Position numbers and translations under genes: made by a program. The notes beneath the pieces were generated by a model. That model did not search any database, was not told the origin of the DNA, and saw only the letters and a list, made by a program, of their open reading frames with translations. A stretch of 55,572 nucleotides of DNA from Comamonadaceae bacterium (GTDB lineage Bacteria; Pseudomonadota; Gammaproteobacteria; Burkholderiales; Burkholderiaceae_C): NCBI GenBank assembly GCA_947451285.1, contig CANFYL010000003.1:1-55572 (forward strand), written 5' to 3'. Every line of letters starts with the position of its first letter. Positions within the stretch are counted from its first letter, which is position 1. Below are positions 30,199 through 40,609 of the stretch, one piece after another.

Positions 30199-31461
30199 AT
30201 GCATCTGAACGAACTCAAGGCACTGCACGTGTCTGAAGTGCTGAAACAAGCCGAAGAACTCGAAATCGAAAACACCGGCCGCATGCGCAAGCAAGAGCTG
30301 ATGTTTGCCATCATTAAAAAACGTGCCCGTGCAGGCGAACAGGTATTTGCCGATGGCGTACTTGAAATCTTGCCCGATGGCTTTGGTTTCTTGAGAAGTC
30401 CAGATACCAGTTACACCGCCAGCACAGACGACATTTACATCAGCCCGAGTCAGGTGCGCCGCTTCAACCTGCACACTGGCGACATGATCGAAGGCGAAGT
30501 GCGTATCCCTAAAGACGGCGAGCGCTACTTTGCACTGACCAAACTTGACCAAGTCAACGGCGACTTGCCTGAGAACAACAAACACAAGGTCATGTTTGAA
30601 AACTTGACCCCATTGTTCCCACGCGAGCAGATGAAGCTCGAACAAGAAATCAAAGGTGAAGAAAACATCACCGGTCGCATCATCGACATCATTGCGCCTA
30701 TCGGCAAAGGTCAACGCGCGTTGCTGGTCGCGCCACCCAAGAGTGGCAAAACCGTGATGATGCAGCACATCGCCCACGCCATTGCAGCCAACTACCCTGA
30801 CAGCCACATGATGGTGTTGCTGGTGGACGAGCGTCCTGAGGAAGTGACCGAAATGCAACGATCGGTCAAAGCTGAGGTGATTGCCTCCACCTTTGATGAA
30901 CCTGCCGCCCGTCACGTTCACGTGGCCGAAATGGTCATTGAGCGTGCCAAGCGTTTGGTTGAACTCAAAAAAGACGTGGTCATCTTGCTTGACTCCATCA
31001 CCCGCCTGGCTCGCGCCTACAACAACGTGGTGCCCTCATCAGGTAAGGTCCTGACAGGTGGTGTCGACTCCAATGCCTTGCAACGTCCTAAACGCTTCTT
31101 TGGTGCTGCGCGTAAAGTCGAAGAAGGTGGTTCACTCACCATCATCGCCACGGCCTTGGTTGACACCGGAAGCCGAATGGACGAAGTGATCTTTGAAGAG
31201 TTCAAAGGCACCGGCAACTGCGAAATCCACTTGGATCGTCGCTTGTATGAAAAGCGCGTGTTTCCCGCCATTCAACTCAACCGCAGCGGCACTCGACGCG
31301 AAGAATTGTTGCTGGCACCCGAGATTTTGCAAAAAACTCGCATCCTGCGTCAGTTCATGTACAACATGGACGAAATTGAGTCGATGGAGTTGATGTTGAA
31401 AAACATGAAAGCCACCAAATCGAACGTCGATTTCTTCGACCTGATGCGTCGTGGCGGCTAA
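30199..31461 (+). CDS. rho: Transcription termination factor Rho
   Basis: A 420-residue hexameric RNA helicase. The N-terminal domain and RNA-binding cold-shock-like fold contain '[20 protein letters not shown]'. The ATPase core has Walker A '[15 protein letters not shown]' near residues 177-191, the Walker B/Q-loop '[16 protein letters not shown]' and the R-loop '[20 protein letters not shown]'. It terminates untranslated transcripts and acts in the cytoplasm. No long N-terminal insertion is present. It ends at a clear terminator facing the convergent alpha-E gene. Confidence 0.98.
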   Translation: MHLNELKALHVSEVLKQAEELEIENTGRMRKQELMFAIIKKRARAGEQVFADGVLEILPDGFGFLRSPDTSYTASTDDIYISPSQVRRFNLHTGDMIEGEVRIPKDGERYFALTKLDQVNGDLPENNKHKVMFENLTPLFPREQMKLEQEIKGEENITGRIIDIIAPIGKGQRALLVAPPKSGKTVMMQHIAHAIAANYPDSHMMVLLVDERPEEVTEMQRSVKAEVIASTFDEPAARHVHVAEMVIERAKRLVELKKDVVILLDSITRLARAYNNVVPSSGKVLTGGVDSNALQRPKRFFGAARKVEEGGSLTIIATALVDTGSRMDEVIFEEFKGTGNCEIHLDRRLYEKRVFPAIQLNRSGTRREELLLAPEILQKTRILRQFMYNMDEIESMELMLKNMKATKSNVDFFDLMRRGG

Positions 31462-31480
31462 AACCTAACACCCTCAGAGC

Positions 31481-31516
31481 AAAGGGCTTATGCGTTCCCG
31501 CGCAGACGCCCTTTTT
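31481..31516 (+). terminator. Terminator after rho
   Basis: AAAGGGC (31481-31487) pairs with GCCCTTT (31508-31514), with an inner stem TGCG/CGCA, followed by a short T-run. It lies between convergent rho and the alpha-E gene. Confidence 0.82.
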
Positions 31517-31542
31517 GTTTTGCCTTCATGGCACCTGATCGC

Positions 31543-32496
31543 TCAGGTCGGCACTAAAAACTCACGGCTGATGCTTGCACCGATGTCATTCACTCGGTCC
31601 AAGAACTGGGTTAGATAAGCATGAAGACCATTCGCCAAGATCTCTTCAATCTTGCCAAACTGCAACTCTGCCAACAGCTTACCCGAGCGACGCCGACTCT
31701 CAATCGCCGAGTCGGACGACACCATGGCCAAGTTGCTCACCACTTCATTCAAACATGCATGAAGAGAACGCGGCATATCGGCGCGCAACACCAACAATTC
31801 GGCCACACGTTCGGGTTGAATCACGTCACGATAAACCTTGCGGTAAATCTCAAAGCCAGACACGCTGCGCAAAATCGCACTCCAGTGGTAGAAGTCGTAT
31901 TCTTGGTCTTGTGCGTTGGCAGCGCCAAAGAAATCGCTCTCAACGGCATGGAACTTCACATCCACCAAACGTGCCGTGTTGTCTGCACGTTCCAGAAACG
32001 TGCCCAAACGCATAAAGTGCAAGGCCTCATCCATCAGCATGGTGCCAACCGTGACACCTCGTGACAAGTGCGAGCGAAACTTCACCCATTCGAAAAACTG
32101 ACCGGGATCTCTTTCAAACTCACCCTCTTTGATCTTGCGCAGCAGCTCCAACCAAGTTTGATTTTGTGTTTCCCACACCTCGGTGGTTAAGCTGCCGCGA
32201 ACCGCACGCGCGTTCTCGCGCGCGGCTTTGAGGCAAGAAATAATCGATGAGGGGTTGTCCTCGTTTTTCACCATGAATGCCATCACGTTTTCAGGCGTGA
32301 TCTCTGGGTACAAAGACTCATAGGCGGGCAACAGCTCGCTGATCGACAGCAAGCCCTGCCAACCCATTTGGGCCACAGCAGCTGATTGCGGCAACAGCGA
32401 GGTTTGGTAATTCACGTCCAGCAAACGTGCGGTGTTTTCGGCCCGCTCGGTATAGCGGGACATCCAAAACAGGTGATCAGCGGTGCGGCTCAGCAT
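31543..32496 (-). CDS. Alpha-E domain protein (locus 1)
   Basis: A 317-residue all-helical protein of the alpha-E (formerly DUF403) family. The start 'MLSRTADHLFWMSRYTERAE' with the RYTERxEN motif at residues 15-21, and 'FLERADNTARLVDVKF' near residue 165, are typical. It is always found next to circularly permuted ATP-grasp enzymes and is thought to be their partner; its activity is unknown. The ATG is two bases after the ATP-grasp stop. The same domain is fused to an ATP-grasp in the second locus at 40.6 kb. Confidence 0.92.
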   Translation of the reverse strand: MLSRTADHLFWMSRYTERAENTARLLDVNYQTSLLPQSAAVAQMGWQGLLSISELLPAYESLYPEITPENVMAFMVKNEDNPSSIISCLKAARENARAVRGSLTTEVWETQNQTWLELLRKIKEGEFERDPGQFFEWVKFRSHLSRGVTVGTMLMDEALHFMRLGTFLERADNTARLVDVKFHAVESDFFGAANAQDQEYDFYHWSAILRSVSGFEIYRKVYRDVIQPERVAELLVLRADMPRSLHACLNEVVSNLAMVSSDSAIESRRRSGKLLAELQFGKIEEILANGLHAYLTQFLDRVNDIGASISREFLVPT

Positions 32497-32498
32497 AG

Positions 32499-33944
32499 TT
32501 AAACCTCAAGAATCCATGTGTCTTTGGTACCCCCGCCTTGCGACGAGTTCACCACCAGCGAGCCTTCTTTCAATGCCACGCGAGTCAAACCGCCAGGCAC
32601 CATTTGCACGGTTTTTCCACTGAGCACGAAAGGGCGCAAGTCAATGTGGCGCGGCGCAATGCCACTCTCTACATAGGTCGGGCAGCTTGACAAACTCAGG
32701 GTGGGTTGTGAAATATAGCCATCAGGTTTTGCAATGAGCACACGACGGAAATCTTCAATCTCTGCCTTGGTGGCTGCAGGCCCGACCAACATGCCATAAC
32801 CGCCTGCGCCATGCACCTCTTTCACCACCAACTCGCTCAAGTGATCGAGCGTGTACTGCAAGTCTTCTTTCTTGCGGCATTGAAAAGTTGGCACATTGTT
32901 CAGGATGGGTTTCTCGCCCAAGTAGAACTCGATCATTTGTGGCACATAAGGGTAGATCGACTTGTCGTCAGCAATGCCTGTCCCCACAGCGTTGCATATG
33001 CTCACATGCCCTGCGCGGTACACATCCATCAAGCCCGCACAACCCAAGGTTGAGCTCGCGCGAAATACTTTGGGGTCTAAGAAGTCGTCGTCCACGCGGC
33101 GGTAAATCACATCCACCCGCTTAGGTCCACGCGTGGTGCGCATGTAGACAAAGTTGTCTTTCACAAACAAGTCTTGGCCCTCAACCAACTCCACACCCAT
33201 CTGCTGCGCCAAAAACGCATGTTCAAAATAAGCGCTGTTGTACATGCCCGGGGTCAACACCACCACCGTGGGGTTGTCGGTGGTCGCCGGACAGCTGGAA
33301 CGCAAGGTCTCGAGCAACAAGTCGGGGTAATGGGCCACAGGGGCCACACGGTGCTGGCTGAACAACTCGGGGAACAGCCGCATCATCATCTTGCGGTCTT
33401 CCAGCATATAGCTGACACCGCTGGGCACCCGCAGGTTGTCTTCGAGCACGTAGTACTCGCCCTCACCTTGCGCATTGGGGGCCCGCACGATGTCAATGCC
33501 ACTGATGTTGGAGTACACGCTGTGTGGCACATCCACCCCCATCATTTCGGGGCGGAACTGAGCGTTGTGAAGAATCTGCTCAGCGGGAATCACTCCAGCC
33601 TTGAGGATCTCTTGCCCATGGTAGATATCATGGATGAAGCGATTCAACGCGGTCACGCGCTGCACCAAGCCCTTTTGCATGTCACGCCACTCGTGGGCGG
33701 GAATGACACGTGGAATCAAATCAAAAGGAATCAAACGCTCGGTGCCAGCGCCCTCTTCGTCTTTGTCCCCATACACGGCGAAGGTGATACCCACGCGGCG
33801 AAAAATCATTTCAGCCTCTTCACGGCGCCCGCGCATGGCTTGGGGGTTTTGGCGATTGAGCCAATCCAAGTAGCTCTTGTAGTGGGGCCTCACCTGTCCC
33901 GGCACGTAGGGCAGTTGGGCATACATTTCATCGAACTTGTGCAT
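32499..33944 (-). CDS. Circularly permuted ATP-grasp protein (locus 1)
   Basis: A 481-residue protein of the circularly permuted type 2 ATP-grasp family (formerly DUF404/DUF407). Landmarks are 'LEDNLRVPSGVSYMLEDRKM' near residue 167, 'LTPGMYNSAYFEHAFLAQQM' near residue 230, 'YRRVDDDFLDP' near residue 284, and the nucleotide-loop 'VKEVHGAGGYGMLVGP' near residue 385. The family is predicted to form amide bonds using ATP. The substrates are unknown. It forms a two-gene unit with the alpha-E gene downstream; comEC lies 42 bases upstream on the same strand but is functionally unrelated. Confidence 0.93.
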   Translation of the reverse strand: MHKFDEMYAQLPYVPGQVRPHYKSYLDWLNRQNPQAMRGRREEAEMIFRRVGITFAVYGDKDEEGAGTERLIPFDLIPRVIPAHEWRDMQKGLVQRVTALNRFIHDIYHGQEILKAGVIPAEQILHNAQFRPEMMGVDVPHSVYSNISGIDIVRAPNAQGEGEYYVLEDNLRVPSGVSYMLEDRKMMMRLFPELFSQHRVAPVAHYPDLLLETLRSSCPATTDNPTVVVLTPGMYNSAYFEHAFLAQQMGVELVEGQDLFVKDNFVYMRTTRGPKRVDVIYRRVDDDFLDPKVFRASSTLGCAGLMDVYRAGHVSICNAVGTGIADDKSIYPYVPQMIEFYLGEKPILNNVPTFQCRKKEDLQYTLDHLSELVVKEVHGAGGYGMLVGPAATKAEIEDFRRVLIAKPDGYISQPTLSLSSCPTYVESGIAPRHIDLRPFVLSGKTVQMVPGGLTRVALKEGSLVVNSSQGGGTKDTWILEV

Positions 33945-33986
33945 CTTGGAACTCCTGCTCCGACAGAAGCAAGTTAAGTGCCATTA

Positions 33987-36425
33987 TCAAGGTATTCGGT
34001 GGTGCCAATAGCGTTGTTGCTCCTCGCGCGTGCAATGCACCAACTTGGGTTGATCACTTTGCCATCGTGATGCACCACAACGGGGGGTTTGCACCACTTG
34101 TACCCCCAGCGCCTTGTAGCGCGAGAGCACATCACTTCGAGGATGTCCAAAACGATTGCGGTAACCAGCCTGCACAACGGCAATCACAGGTTGAACCGCT
34201 TGTAAAAACTCATTCGTTGACGAAGTCGCGCTGCCATGGTGAGGAACCAGGAGCCAATCGGCCTGAAGTGTGACACCCGAACGAACCAAGCGTTGCTCCT
34301 GAGCAGCCTCAATATCACCCACGAGTAACGCACGAACCCCGTCTGTGCTTTGCAAGCGAAGCACACAACTCATGGAATTTGGCTTCGAAGCACGCGCATA
34401 GTCACTGCCATGAGGATGCAGTACGGTGAATTCCACGCCATCCCATTGCCAGCGCTGTCCGCTTTCGCAACGTTGTATCTCGTGCAACGCATTCAAAACA
34501 TGCGTAGAAGGCGTCGAAGACCAAAGTTGAGCTTGCGGCTGCGTGGCCAGTACTGCCGGTGCACCTCCACTGTGGTCGCTGTCTTGATGGCTGATGACCA
34601 CACCATCTAATCGCTCCCCCAAGCTTCGCAGCAAGGGCACCAACACACGCTGACCAGCATCAGTTTCAGACGAATAACGTGGGCCTGTGTCATAGAGCAG
34701 GGCATGTGTTTTAGTTCGCACAAGTACCGCATGACCTTGTCCCATGTCTGCTGCGATGAGCTCAAAAGCGCCATAAGGCGGACGCTGTGTTTGCCAAGTC
34801 AGCAGAGGCAGCACCATCGCCAAACCACAGAGCCGCATCCAACCGGGCAGGCGACGAGCCCACAAAGCCACACCTAACAGTGACGCTGCCCCCACCCAAG
34901 CAGGTGCGGCAGGCGCAGACCATTGCGCCCAAGATGCTTGCGACATCCACGTCAAACACTTCATCAAAAGCTGTAAAAAGGTCTGCGCCCATGACCATAA
35001 GTCAGAGCAAAACAAACCCAATAAACACAAAGGCGTGACCAGCAATGTGACCCACGGCACAGCCACCAAGTTAGCGAACAAGCCAATCACCGAGACTTGA
35101 TGAAACAACACCAAACTCAGGGGCGCTAAGCACACACTCATCAACCACTGTTCGCGCACCATCAGCTTGAGCTGCTTCCAAGCGCGATGCGCAGGCGTAA
35201 GACCGACAGTGTCGGTTTGCAACCCCGACGCAAACAACACACCCACAGCCACAAAGCTCAACCAGAACCCTGCTTGCAATATCGCCCAGGGATCCAGGGC
35301 CACAACCACCACACAAACCAGCAACCATAAGTGCGGCCATGGCCACCTCAGGCCGAACCAGCGCAACAAAGTGGCTGTCAGCAGCATCCAAACCGTGCGC
35401 TGTGCTGGCAGCCCCCATCCAGTGAACAAGGCATACACCAGGGCCACACCACAGCCCACGGCTTGAGCAGCGAAGGGAGCCGGCAAAAGCAAGCACCACG
35501 GTCTCAGCCGTGACCACGCATTGCTGCGCCGCCAACACCATCCAGCCACTGACGCACAAAGCCAAGCCAAGCCAGTGATGTGTAAACCTGAAATCGACAT
35601 CAAATGCGCCACACCCGTGGCGCGAAAAACATCCCAGTCAGCGCGTTCAATGGCAGCTTGATCGCCCACCAACAATGCAGAGATGATGCCCGCCATCGCT
35701 CGCTCAGGAACTTGGCGCTCAATCGCTTCTCGTGCGTCTTGACGCCAGCGCTCGACAGGATGAGAAAGACTCGTCCCGAGCCGCACTGGTACAGGATCGC
35801 GCAGGCCGGCACGAACATAACCAGTCGCTTGTAGCTTTTGCTCCCACAGCCACAACTCGTAATCAAAACCATGCGGGTTCATATGGCCATGCGGTGCCTT
35901 GAGTCGAACTGCGAAACGCCAACGGTCGCCAGCTCTCACTGCAGGGGGTGGTTCCCCCACATCTGGACTACCCCACGTCTTACTGCCGTACCAACCGAGC
36001 AGCAGTTGTGAAGGTATGCCAGGTGGCGCATACTCAACTTCGAAGCGAAACCGCCAGTTTTCACCCATGCGTTGAGGCATGGCGGCAACCACTCCCTCCA
36101 CCACCAGAGTGGCCCCCTCCCACCGTGTCTCAATGGACTTCGCCAACTGCGCATGCGCGCGCCAGCCAGTTTGACCAAAAGCCGTTGCCCATGCGCCAAG
36201 GACAAGCACCCAGAAGGTGAGATTCCAACGAGTCAGGTATGCATCACGCAGTCCAAACAGCGGCGCCAAAATCAAGCAGCTACCCAGCGCCATGAGGCCC
36301 AAGTAGAGTATCGCCGCCATGAGTTCGCGTTCCTGCAGCTGGCAAACCGTACCTGCCAACCAACCAATACCTAGGGGAGTGAGACGTGAAATCAATGCAG
36401 ACCTTGCTGAACCAAGGTCTGGCAA
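33987..36425 (-). CDS. comEC: DNA internalization protein ComEC/Rec2
   Basis: An 812-residue membrane channel for single-stranded DNA uptake in natural transformation. The N-terminal helices and soluble DUF4131-like segment come first, then the competence domain ('DVFRATGVAHLMSISGLHIT'), then a C-terminal metallo-beta-lactamase-like nuclease with 'VVISHQDSDHSGGAP' and 'LLVPHHGSATSSTNEFLQAV', keeping the His/Asp metal residues. The best start is a TTG at 36425; later ATG codons would remove the first helix. Other competence genes are not in the window. Confidence 0.92.
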   Translation of the reverse strand: MPDLGSARSALISRLTPLGIGWLAGTVCQLQERELMAAILYLGLMALGSCLILAPLFGLRDAYLTRWNLTFWVLVLGAWATAFGQTGWRAHAQLAKSIETRWEGATLVVEGVVAAMPQRMGENWRFRFEVEYAPPGIPSQLLLGWYGSKTWGSPDVGEPPPAVRAGDRWRFAVRLKAPHGHMNPHGFDYELWLWEQKLQATGYVRAGLRDPVPVRLGTSLSHPVERWRQDAREAIERQVPERAMAGIISALLVGDQAAIERADWDVFRATGVAHLMSISGLHITGLAWLCASVAGWCWRRSNAWSRLRPWCLLLPAPFAAQAVGCGVALVYALFTGWGLPAQRTVWMLLTATLLRWFGLRWPWPHLWLLVCVVVVALDPWAILQAGFWLSFVAVGVLFASGLQTDTVGLTPAHRAWKQLKLMVREQWLMSVCLAPLSLVLFHQVSVIGLFANLVAVPWVTLLVTPLCLLGLFCSDLWSWAQTFLQLLMKCLTWMSQASWAQWSAPAAPAWVGAASLLGVALWARRLPGWMRLCGLAMVLPLLTWQTQRPPYGAFELIAADMGQGHAVLVRTKTHALLYDTGPRYSSETDAGQRVLVPLLRSLGERLDGVVISHQDSDHSGGAPAVLATQPQAQLWSSTPSTHVLNALHEIQRCESGQRWQWDGVEFTVLHPHGSDYARASKPNSMSCVLRLQSTDGVRALLVGDIEAAQEQRLVRSGVTLQADWLLVPHHGSATSSTNEFLQAVQPVIAVVQAGYRNRFGHPRSDVLSRYKALGVQVVQTPRCGASRWQSDQPKLVHCTREEQQRYWHHRIP

Positions 36426-36502
36426 TCTAGCTAATTTCGTGGCCTTGATTAAAAGGCGCGCTCACAAAGTCAAGCGTATCAAGCAACTGTGCCCATTGGC
36501 GA

Positions 36503-36928
36503 TCAGGTGGCAGGTTTGCCTGAACAGACTTCTTTTTTCAGCGTCGCCAAATACGTATTGGGTCGGATGGGCACCTCGCGCATGCGCAACTCAGGGGCAT
36601 CCTCAGCGGCAACTTCTCTGCCCTTACCCATGGATTTTTCAAAAAAACTGACTGACAAGCGCACCACCATGTCAGTCTTGCAGTACAAGCGCCAACGGGT
36701 CATGACCGATTTATAAGCGTCTCCGCTTGAGGTCTTGTCGCCCTTGGAAAAATCAACCATGGTCCATGCGTAACGTGACACATGGACGGGCATCACCGAA
36801 TCTTTATCAAAGTAATATACGATATCCTCATCCTTGGCCAGTTCACTCCAATCGGCCGCAGCCAAAGGCGTCCAAGCCGATAAGGTCGCCCATAGAACCA
36901 TCCATACTAAATTACGAGTTAAACACAT
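36503..36928 (-). CDS. Small secreted protein, surface-adhesin E-like domain
   Basis: A 141-residue protein from the ATG at 36928 with a signal peptide (MCLTRNLVWMVLWATLSAWTP, cleavage near AAA-DW). The mature part has 'DEDIVYYFDKDSVMPVHVSR' and 'YKSVMTRWRLYCKTDMVVRL' with two cysteines (about residues 91 and 134), matching the short domain found in Haemophilus surface adhesin E-like proteins and many betaproteobacterial lipoprotein-like proteins. Here no lipobox is evident. The role is unknown; a periplasmic binding function is only a guess. Confidence 0.75.
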   Translation of the reverse strand: MCLTRNLVWMVLWATLSAWTPLAAADWSELAKDEDIVYYFDKDSVMPVHVSRYAWTMVDFSKGDKTSSGDAYKSVMTRWRLYCKTDMVVRLSVSFFEKSMGKGREVAAEDAPELRMREVPIRPNTYLATLKKEVCSGKPAT

Positions 36929-37048
36929 GGTTTCCAGCTCAATCAATTTCCGATCTAACGTGCTGTTTGTATCGGTACCAGTTCAAGATACTTGAGCGCA
37001 CCAGCTTGGCGCGCAAACACATGGCGCATGTTTTGCTTTAATTGAGGC

Positions 37049-40000
37049 ATGTCTATCCATGCCGCACTCCACCACGTTACCCACTACTCCTACGACCGAC
37101 TCGTGGAACTCGGCCCACAAGTCATCCGCCTGCGTCCCGCACCACATTGCCGCAGCAAAGTGTTGTCCTATTCGCTTAAGGTGGAACCGGCGCACTTCGT
37201 CAATTGGCAACAAGACCCTTTCGCCAACTACCTGGCACGCTTGGTGTTTCACGAAAAAACCACCGAATTCAAGGTCACGGTGGACCTGGTGGTCGAAATG
37301 GCGGTCTACAACCCATTTGACTTTTTTCTGGAAGCCAACGCCGAAAAATTTCCTTTCAGCTACGACACCGCCACATCTCTTGAGTTAGCGCCCTACTTGG
37401 CCACGCTGGCGTTAACGCCCAAGTTTGAGGCCTATTGCAAGTCCATCGACTTGGACGACCTCCAACGTGAGCCCATTCGCACCATCGACTTTTTAGTTCG
37501 GATCAACCAAAAGCTGCACCGCGACGTCAACTACCTGATTCGCTTGGAACCCGGCGTGCAAACACCCGAACAAACCCTCACCTTGGGCAGCGGCTCGTGC
37601 CGAGACAGCGCCTGGCTGATGGTGCAACTGCTGCGCCAATGCGGCTTGGCCGCGCGCTTTGTGTCAGGCTATCTGATTCAACTCACCCCAGACGTCAAAT
37701 CGCTCGATGGCCCCAGCGGCACAGAAGTCGACTTCACGGATTTGCATGCATGGTGCGAAGTGTATTTACCCGGTGCAGGCTGGGTCGGTCTCGACCCAAC
37801 CTCTGGCCTGTTTGCCGGAGAGGGTCATATTCCCTTGGCCTGTACACCCCAACCCTCAAGTGCCGCGCCCATCGAAGGTTTGGTGGACGATGCCGAGGTG
37901 AAATTCAGCCACGACATGAAAGTCACACGGGTGCTGGAGTCACCCCGCGTGACCAAGCCCTACACCGAAGACCATTGGGTGCAGGTACTGGCTCTGGGCG
38001 ACGAGGTCGATCGCCGCCTCAACGACGGCGATGTGCGCTTGACCATGGGCGGCGAACCTACTTTTGTGTCGGTGAACGATCGAGACGCGCCTGAATGGAA
38101 CACCGAAGCCCTGGGCCCAACCAAGCGCGCTTACGCCACGGAATTGGTCCACAAACTGCGCGACGAATATGGCCAAGGGGGCTTCTTACATTTTGGCCAA
38201 GGCAAGTGGTACCCCGGCGAACAACTCCCACGATGGGCACTTGGCATTTACTGGCGCGCTGACGGGCAGCCTTGCTGGCACAACCCCGACTTGTTTGCCG
38301 ACGAGCGCGTACCCAGCCACTACACCAGCGAAGACGCTGAACAATTCACCCACACCTTGGCCCGCAAACTAGGGCTGGACGGTCAACACATCACCCCTGG
38401 TTTTGAAGACACCTGGTACTACCTCTGGCGCGAGCGCCGCTTGCCAGGCAACGTTGACCCCTTTGACTCACGCTTGGATGACGAGATGGAGCGCGCGCGA
38501 TTGCACCGCGTCTTCACCCAAGGCCTCAAGCAAGTCGTGGGCTATGTGCTCCCCCTCAAAGCCAACGACCCCGAAATGCTGGGCCCACGCTGGAGCAGCG
38601 GCTCATGGTTTCTCCGCGACGAGCGGATGTACTTGGTCCCGGGCGACTCGCCCATGGGCTATCGCCTGCCACTGGACTCCTTGCCATGGGTCACTGCAGC
38701 CGATTACCCGTATCCCATCAGCCAAGACCATTACGCCGAGCGCCAACCGCTGCCCCATGCCGCAGCCTTGAGGGCGCAATACGCACACCACGCCCGTTTC
38801 ACCCACTACAACACCCCTCACAGCGGAGGTAGTTTTACGCAAGGCGGCACGGTGGCTATGGGTGCCAATCACTATGCCGAAGAACTGATTGCCGTCAAAG
38901 GCATGGTGCCTTCTGGCACTTCGCCAGCACACCAAGTTCAGCGCGCCATCGACCCCAACACGCCACCCCACAAATTCCAATCGGCCTCCTGGATCACCCG
39001 CACCGCCATCTGCGTCGAAGTGCGCGACCCGGCCCGGGCCAACGGCCCAAACGTTGAATTGGCAGGCAAGACAGGCAGCGCCGCGCAAAGCTTGATGTAT
39101 GTCTTCATGCCGCCCTTGACGCGCTTGGAAGATTACTTGGAACTGCTCAGCGCCATCGAAGCCACCGCCCAAGAACTCGACATGCGGATCGTGCTTGAAG
39201 GCTATGGCCCGCCACGCGATCCACGCCTCAAAGTATTGGCCGTCACGCCTGACCCGGGTGTGATCGAAGTCAACATCCACCCAGCCCACAACTGGCAAGA
39301 AATCGTGGCGCACACCGAGTTCTTGTACCAAGCCGCCTTCGAGTCGCGCCTGTCGGCCGAAAAATTCATGACCGATGGCCGCCACACCGGCACTGGCGGC
39401 GGCAACCACGTGGTCATGGGGGGCGCCACTCCTGCCGACAGCCCGTTCTTGCGCAAGCCTGAACTGCTGGCCAGTTTGATTTTGTATTGGCACAACCACC
39501 CATCTCTGAGCTACTTGTTCAGCGGCATGTTCATTGGCCCCACCAGCCAAGCCCCCCGCGTGGACGAGGCGCGCAACGATCAAATCTACGAGCTCGAAAT
39601 TGCCTTGGGCGAAATTCGCAACAACCGCGCCAAATACGGGGTGGATTTGCCCCCATGGTTGGTCGACCGTAGCCTGCGCAACTTGCTGATTGATGTCACA
39701 GGCAACACCCACCGCTCAGAGTTTTGCATTGACAAGCTCTACTCACCCGACTCGTCCACCGGTCGCTTGGGCTTGCTGGAATTGCGCGCCTTTGAAATGC
39801 CCCCGCACGCCCGCATGAGCGCGGTGCAGCAACTGCTGCTGCGCGCCCTGGTGGCGCGCTTTTGGGCGCAACCCTACGAAGCCCCGGCCACGCGCTGGGG
39901 GACCGAGCTGCACGACCGCTTCTTGCTGCCCCACTTTGTCAAAGCCGACTTTGACGATGTGCTCACCGAACTCGGCGACAACGGCTTTCACTTCGACCCC

Positions 40001-40579
40001 GCCTGGTTTGCGCCACACTTTGAGTTCCGCTTTCCCCGCGTGGGCGAACTCAACACGCTGGGCATCTCACTGACCCTGCGCAACGCCCTTGAACCCTGGC
40101 ATGTGATGGGCGAAGAAGGCTCCAGTGGCGGCACCGTGCGCTATGTGGACTCGTCTCTTGAGCGCATCGAAGTGCACGTGACAGGCCTGAATCCCAGCCG
40201 TCACACCGTCACCGTCAATGGCCGCGCCCTGCCCCTGCAACCGACAGGCACCGTGGGCGAATACGTGGCCGGTGTGCGCTACCGTGCTTGGGCCCCGTCG
40301 TCTGCCTTGCACCCCACCATCGGCGTGCACGTGCCACTGACCTTTGACATCGTGGACACATGGATGAAACGGTCGGTGGGGGGGTGTCAATACCATGTGG
40401 CGCATGCTGGCGGCCTCAGCTATGACACCCTGCCAGTCAACGCCTACGAGGCAGAAAGCCGGCGTCTGTCGCGCTTCTTCCCGCTGGGCCATACGCCCGG
40501 CAAGCTCGACATTGGCGCGGCAACCGTGGGCGTGGCAGCGAGCAAGGAGTTTCCGTTCACGCTCGACTTGCGACGGTGA
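37049..40579 (+). CDS. Transglutaminase-like / DUF2126 giant protein (locus 2)
   Basis: An 1176-residue protein. Residues 1-100 form the transglutaminase N-terminal domain, and the catalytic core has Cys184 (GSGSCRDSAWL), His233 (DLHAWCEVYL) and Asp249 (GLDPTS), so the cysteine protease/transglutaminase triad is intact. From about residue 310 the long DUF2126 region begins ('VRLTMGGEPTFVSVNDRDAP') and includes 'GTGGGNHVVMGGATPADSPF' and 'HNHPSLSYLFSGMFIGPTSQ', which look like a nucleotide- or metal-dependent amidoligase site related to glutamine synthetase-like enzymes (inference). No signal peptide is seen. It starts the operon with the ATP-grasp/alpha-E fusion. The region is G+C rich. Confidence 0.92.
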   Translation: MSIHAALHHVTHYSYDRLVELGPQVIRLRPAPHCRSKVLSYSLKVEPAHFVNWQQDPFANYLARLVFHEKTTEFKVTVDLVVEMAVYNPFDFFLEANAEKFPFSYDTATSLELAPYLATLALTPKFEAYCKSIDLDDLQREPIRTIDFLVRINQKLHRDVNYLIRLEPGVQTPEQTLTLGSGSCRDSAWLMVQLLRQCGLAARFVSGYLIQLTPDVKSLDGPSGTEVDFTDLHAWCEVYLPGAGWVGLDPTSGLFAGEGHIPLACTPQPSSAAPIEGLVDDAEVKFSHDMKVTRVLESPRVTKPYTEDHWVQVLALGDEVDRRLNDGDVRLTMGGEPTFVSVNDRDAPEWNTEALGPTKRAYATELVHKLRDEYGQGGFLHFGQGKWYPGEQLPRWALGIYWRADGQPCWHNPDLFADERVPSHYTSEDAEQFTHTLARKLGLDGQHITPGFEDTWYYLWRERRLPGNVDPFDSRLDDEMERARLHRVFTQGLKQVVGYVLPLKANDPEMLGPRWSSGSWFLRDERMYLVPGDSPMGYRLPLDSLPWVTAADYPYPISQDHYAERQPLPHAAALRAQYAHHARFTHYNTPHSGGSFTQGGTVAMGANHYAEELIAVKGMVPSGTSPAHQVQRAIDPNTPPHKFQSASWITRTAICVEVRDPARANGPNVELAGKTGSAAQSLMYVFMPPLTRLEDYLELLSAIEATAQELDMRIVLEGYGPPRDPRLKVLAVTPDPGVIEVNIHPAHNWQEIVAHTEFLYQAAFESRLSAEKFMTDGRHTGTGGGNHVVMGGATPADSPFLRKPELLASLILYWHNHPSLSYLFSGMFIGPTSQAPRVDEARNDQIYELEIALGEIRNNRAKYGVDLPPWLVDRSLRNLLIDVTGNTHRSEFCIDKLYSPDSSTGRLGLLELRAFEMPPHARMSAVQQLLLRALVARFWAQPYEAPATRWGTELHDRFLLPHFVKADFDDVLTELGDNGFHFDPAWFAPHFEFRFPRVGELNTLGISLTLRNALEPWHVMGEEGSSGGTVRYVDSSLERIEVHVTGLNPSRHTVTVNGRALPLQPTGTVGEYVAGVRYRAWAPSSALHPTIGVHVPLTFDIVDTWMKRSVGGCQYHVAHAGGLSYDTLPVNAYEAESRRLSRFFPLGHTPGKLDIGAATVGVAASKEFPFTLDLRR

Positions 40580-40609
40580 ACCCAGCTCCGATGAGACAAT
40601 GCGCCCACT

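Noticed and set aside
30172-30921. Open frame on the minus strand opposite rho
   Set aside because: It overlaps the conserved Rho RNA-binding and P-loop coding region and lacks family resemblance.
38603-39712. Long open frame of 369 codons on the minus strand inside the DUF2126 gene
   Set aside because: It is antisense to a gene with clear family motifs and is rich in Val/Gly/His typical of shadow frames in G+C-rich DNA.
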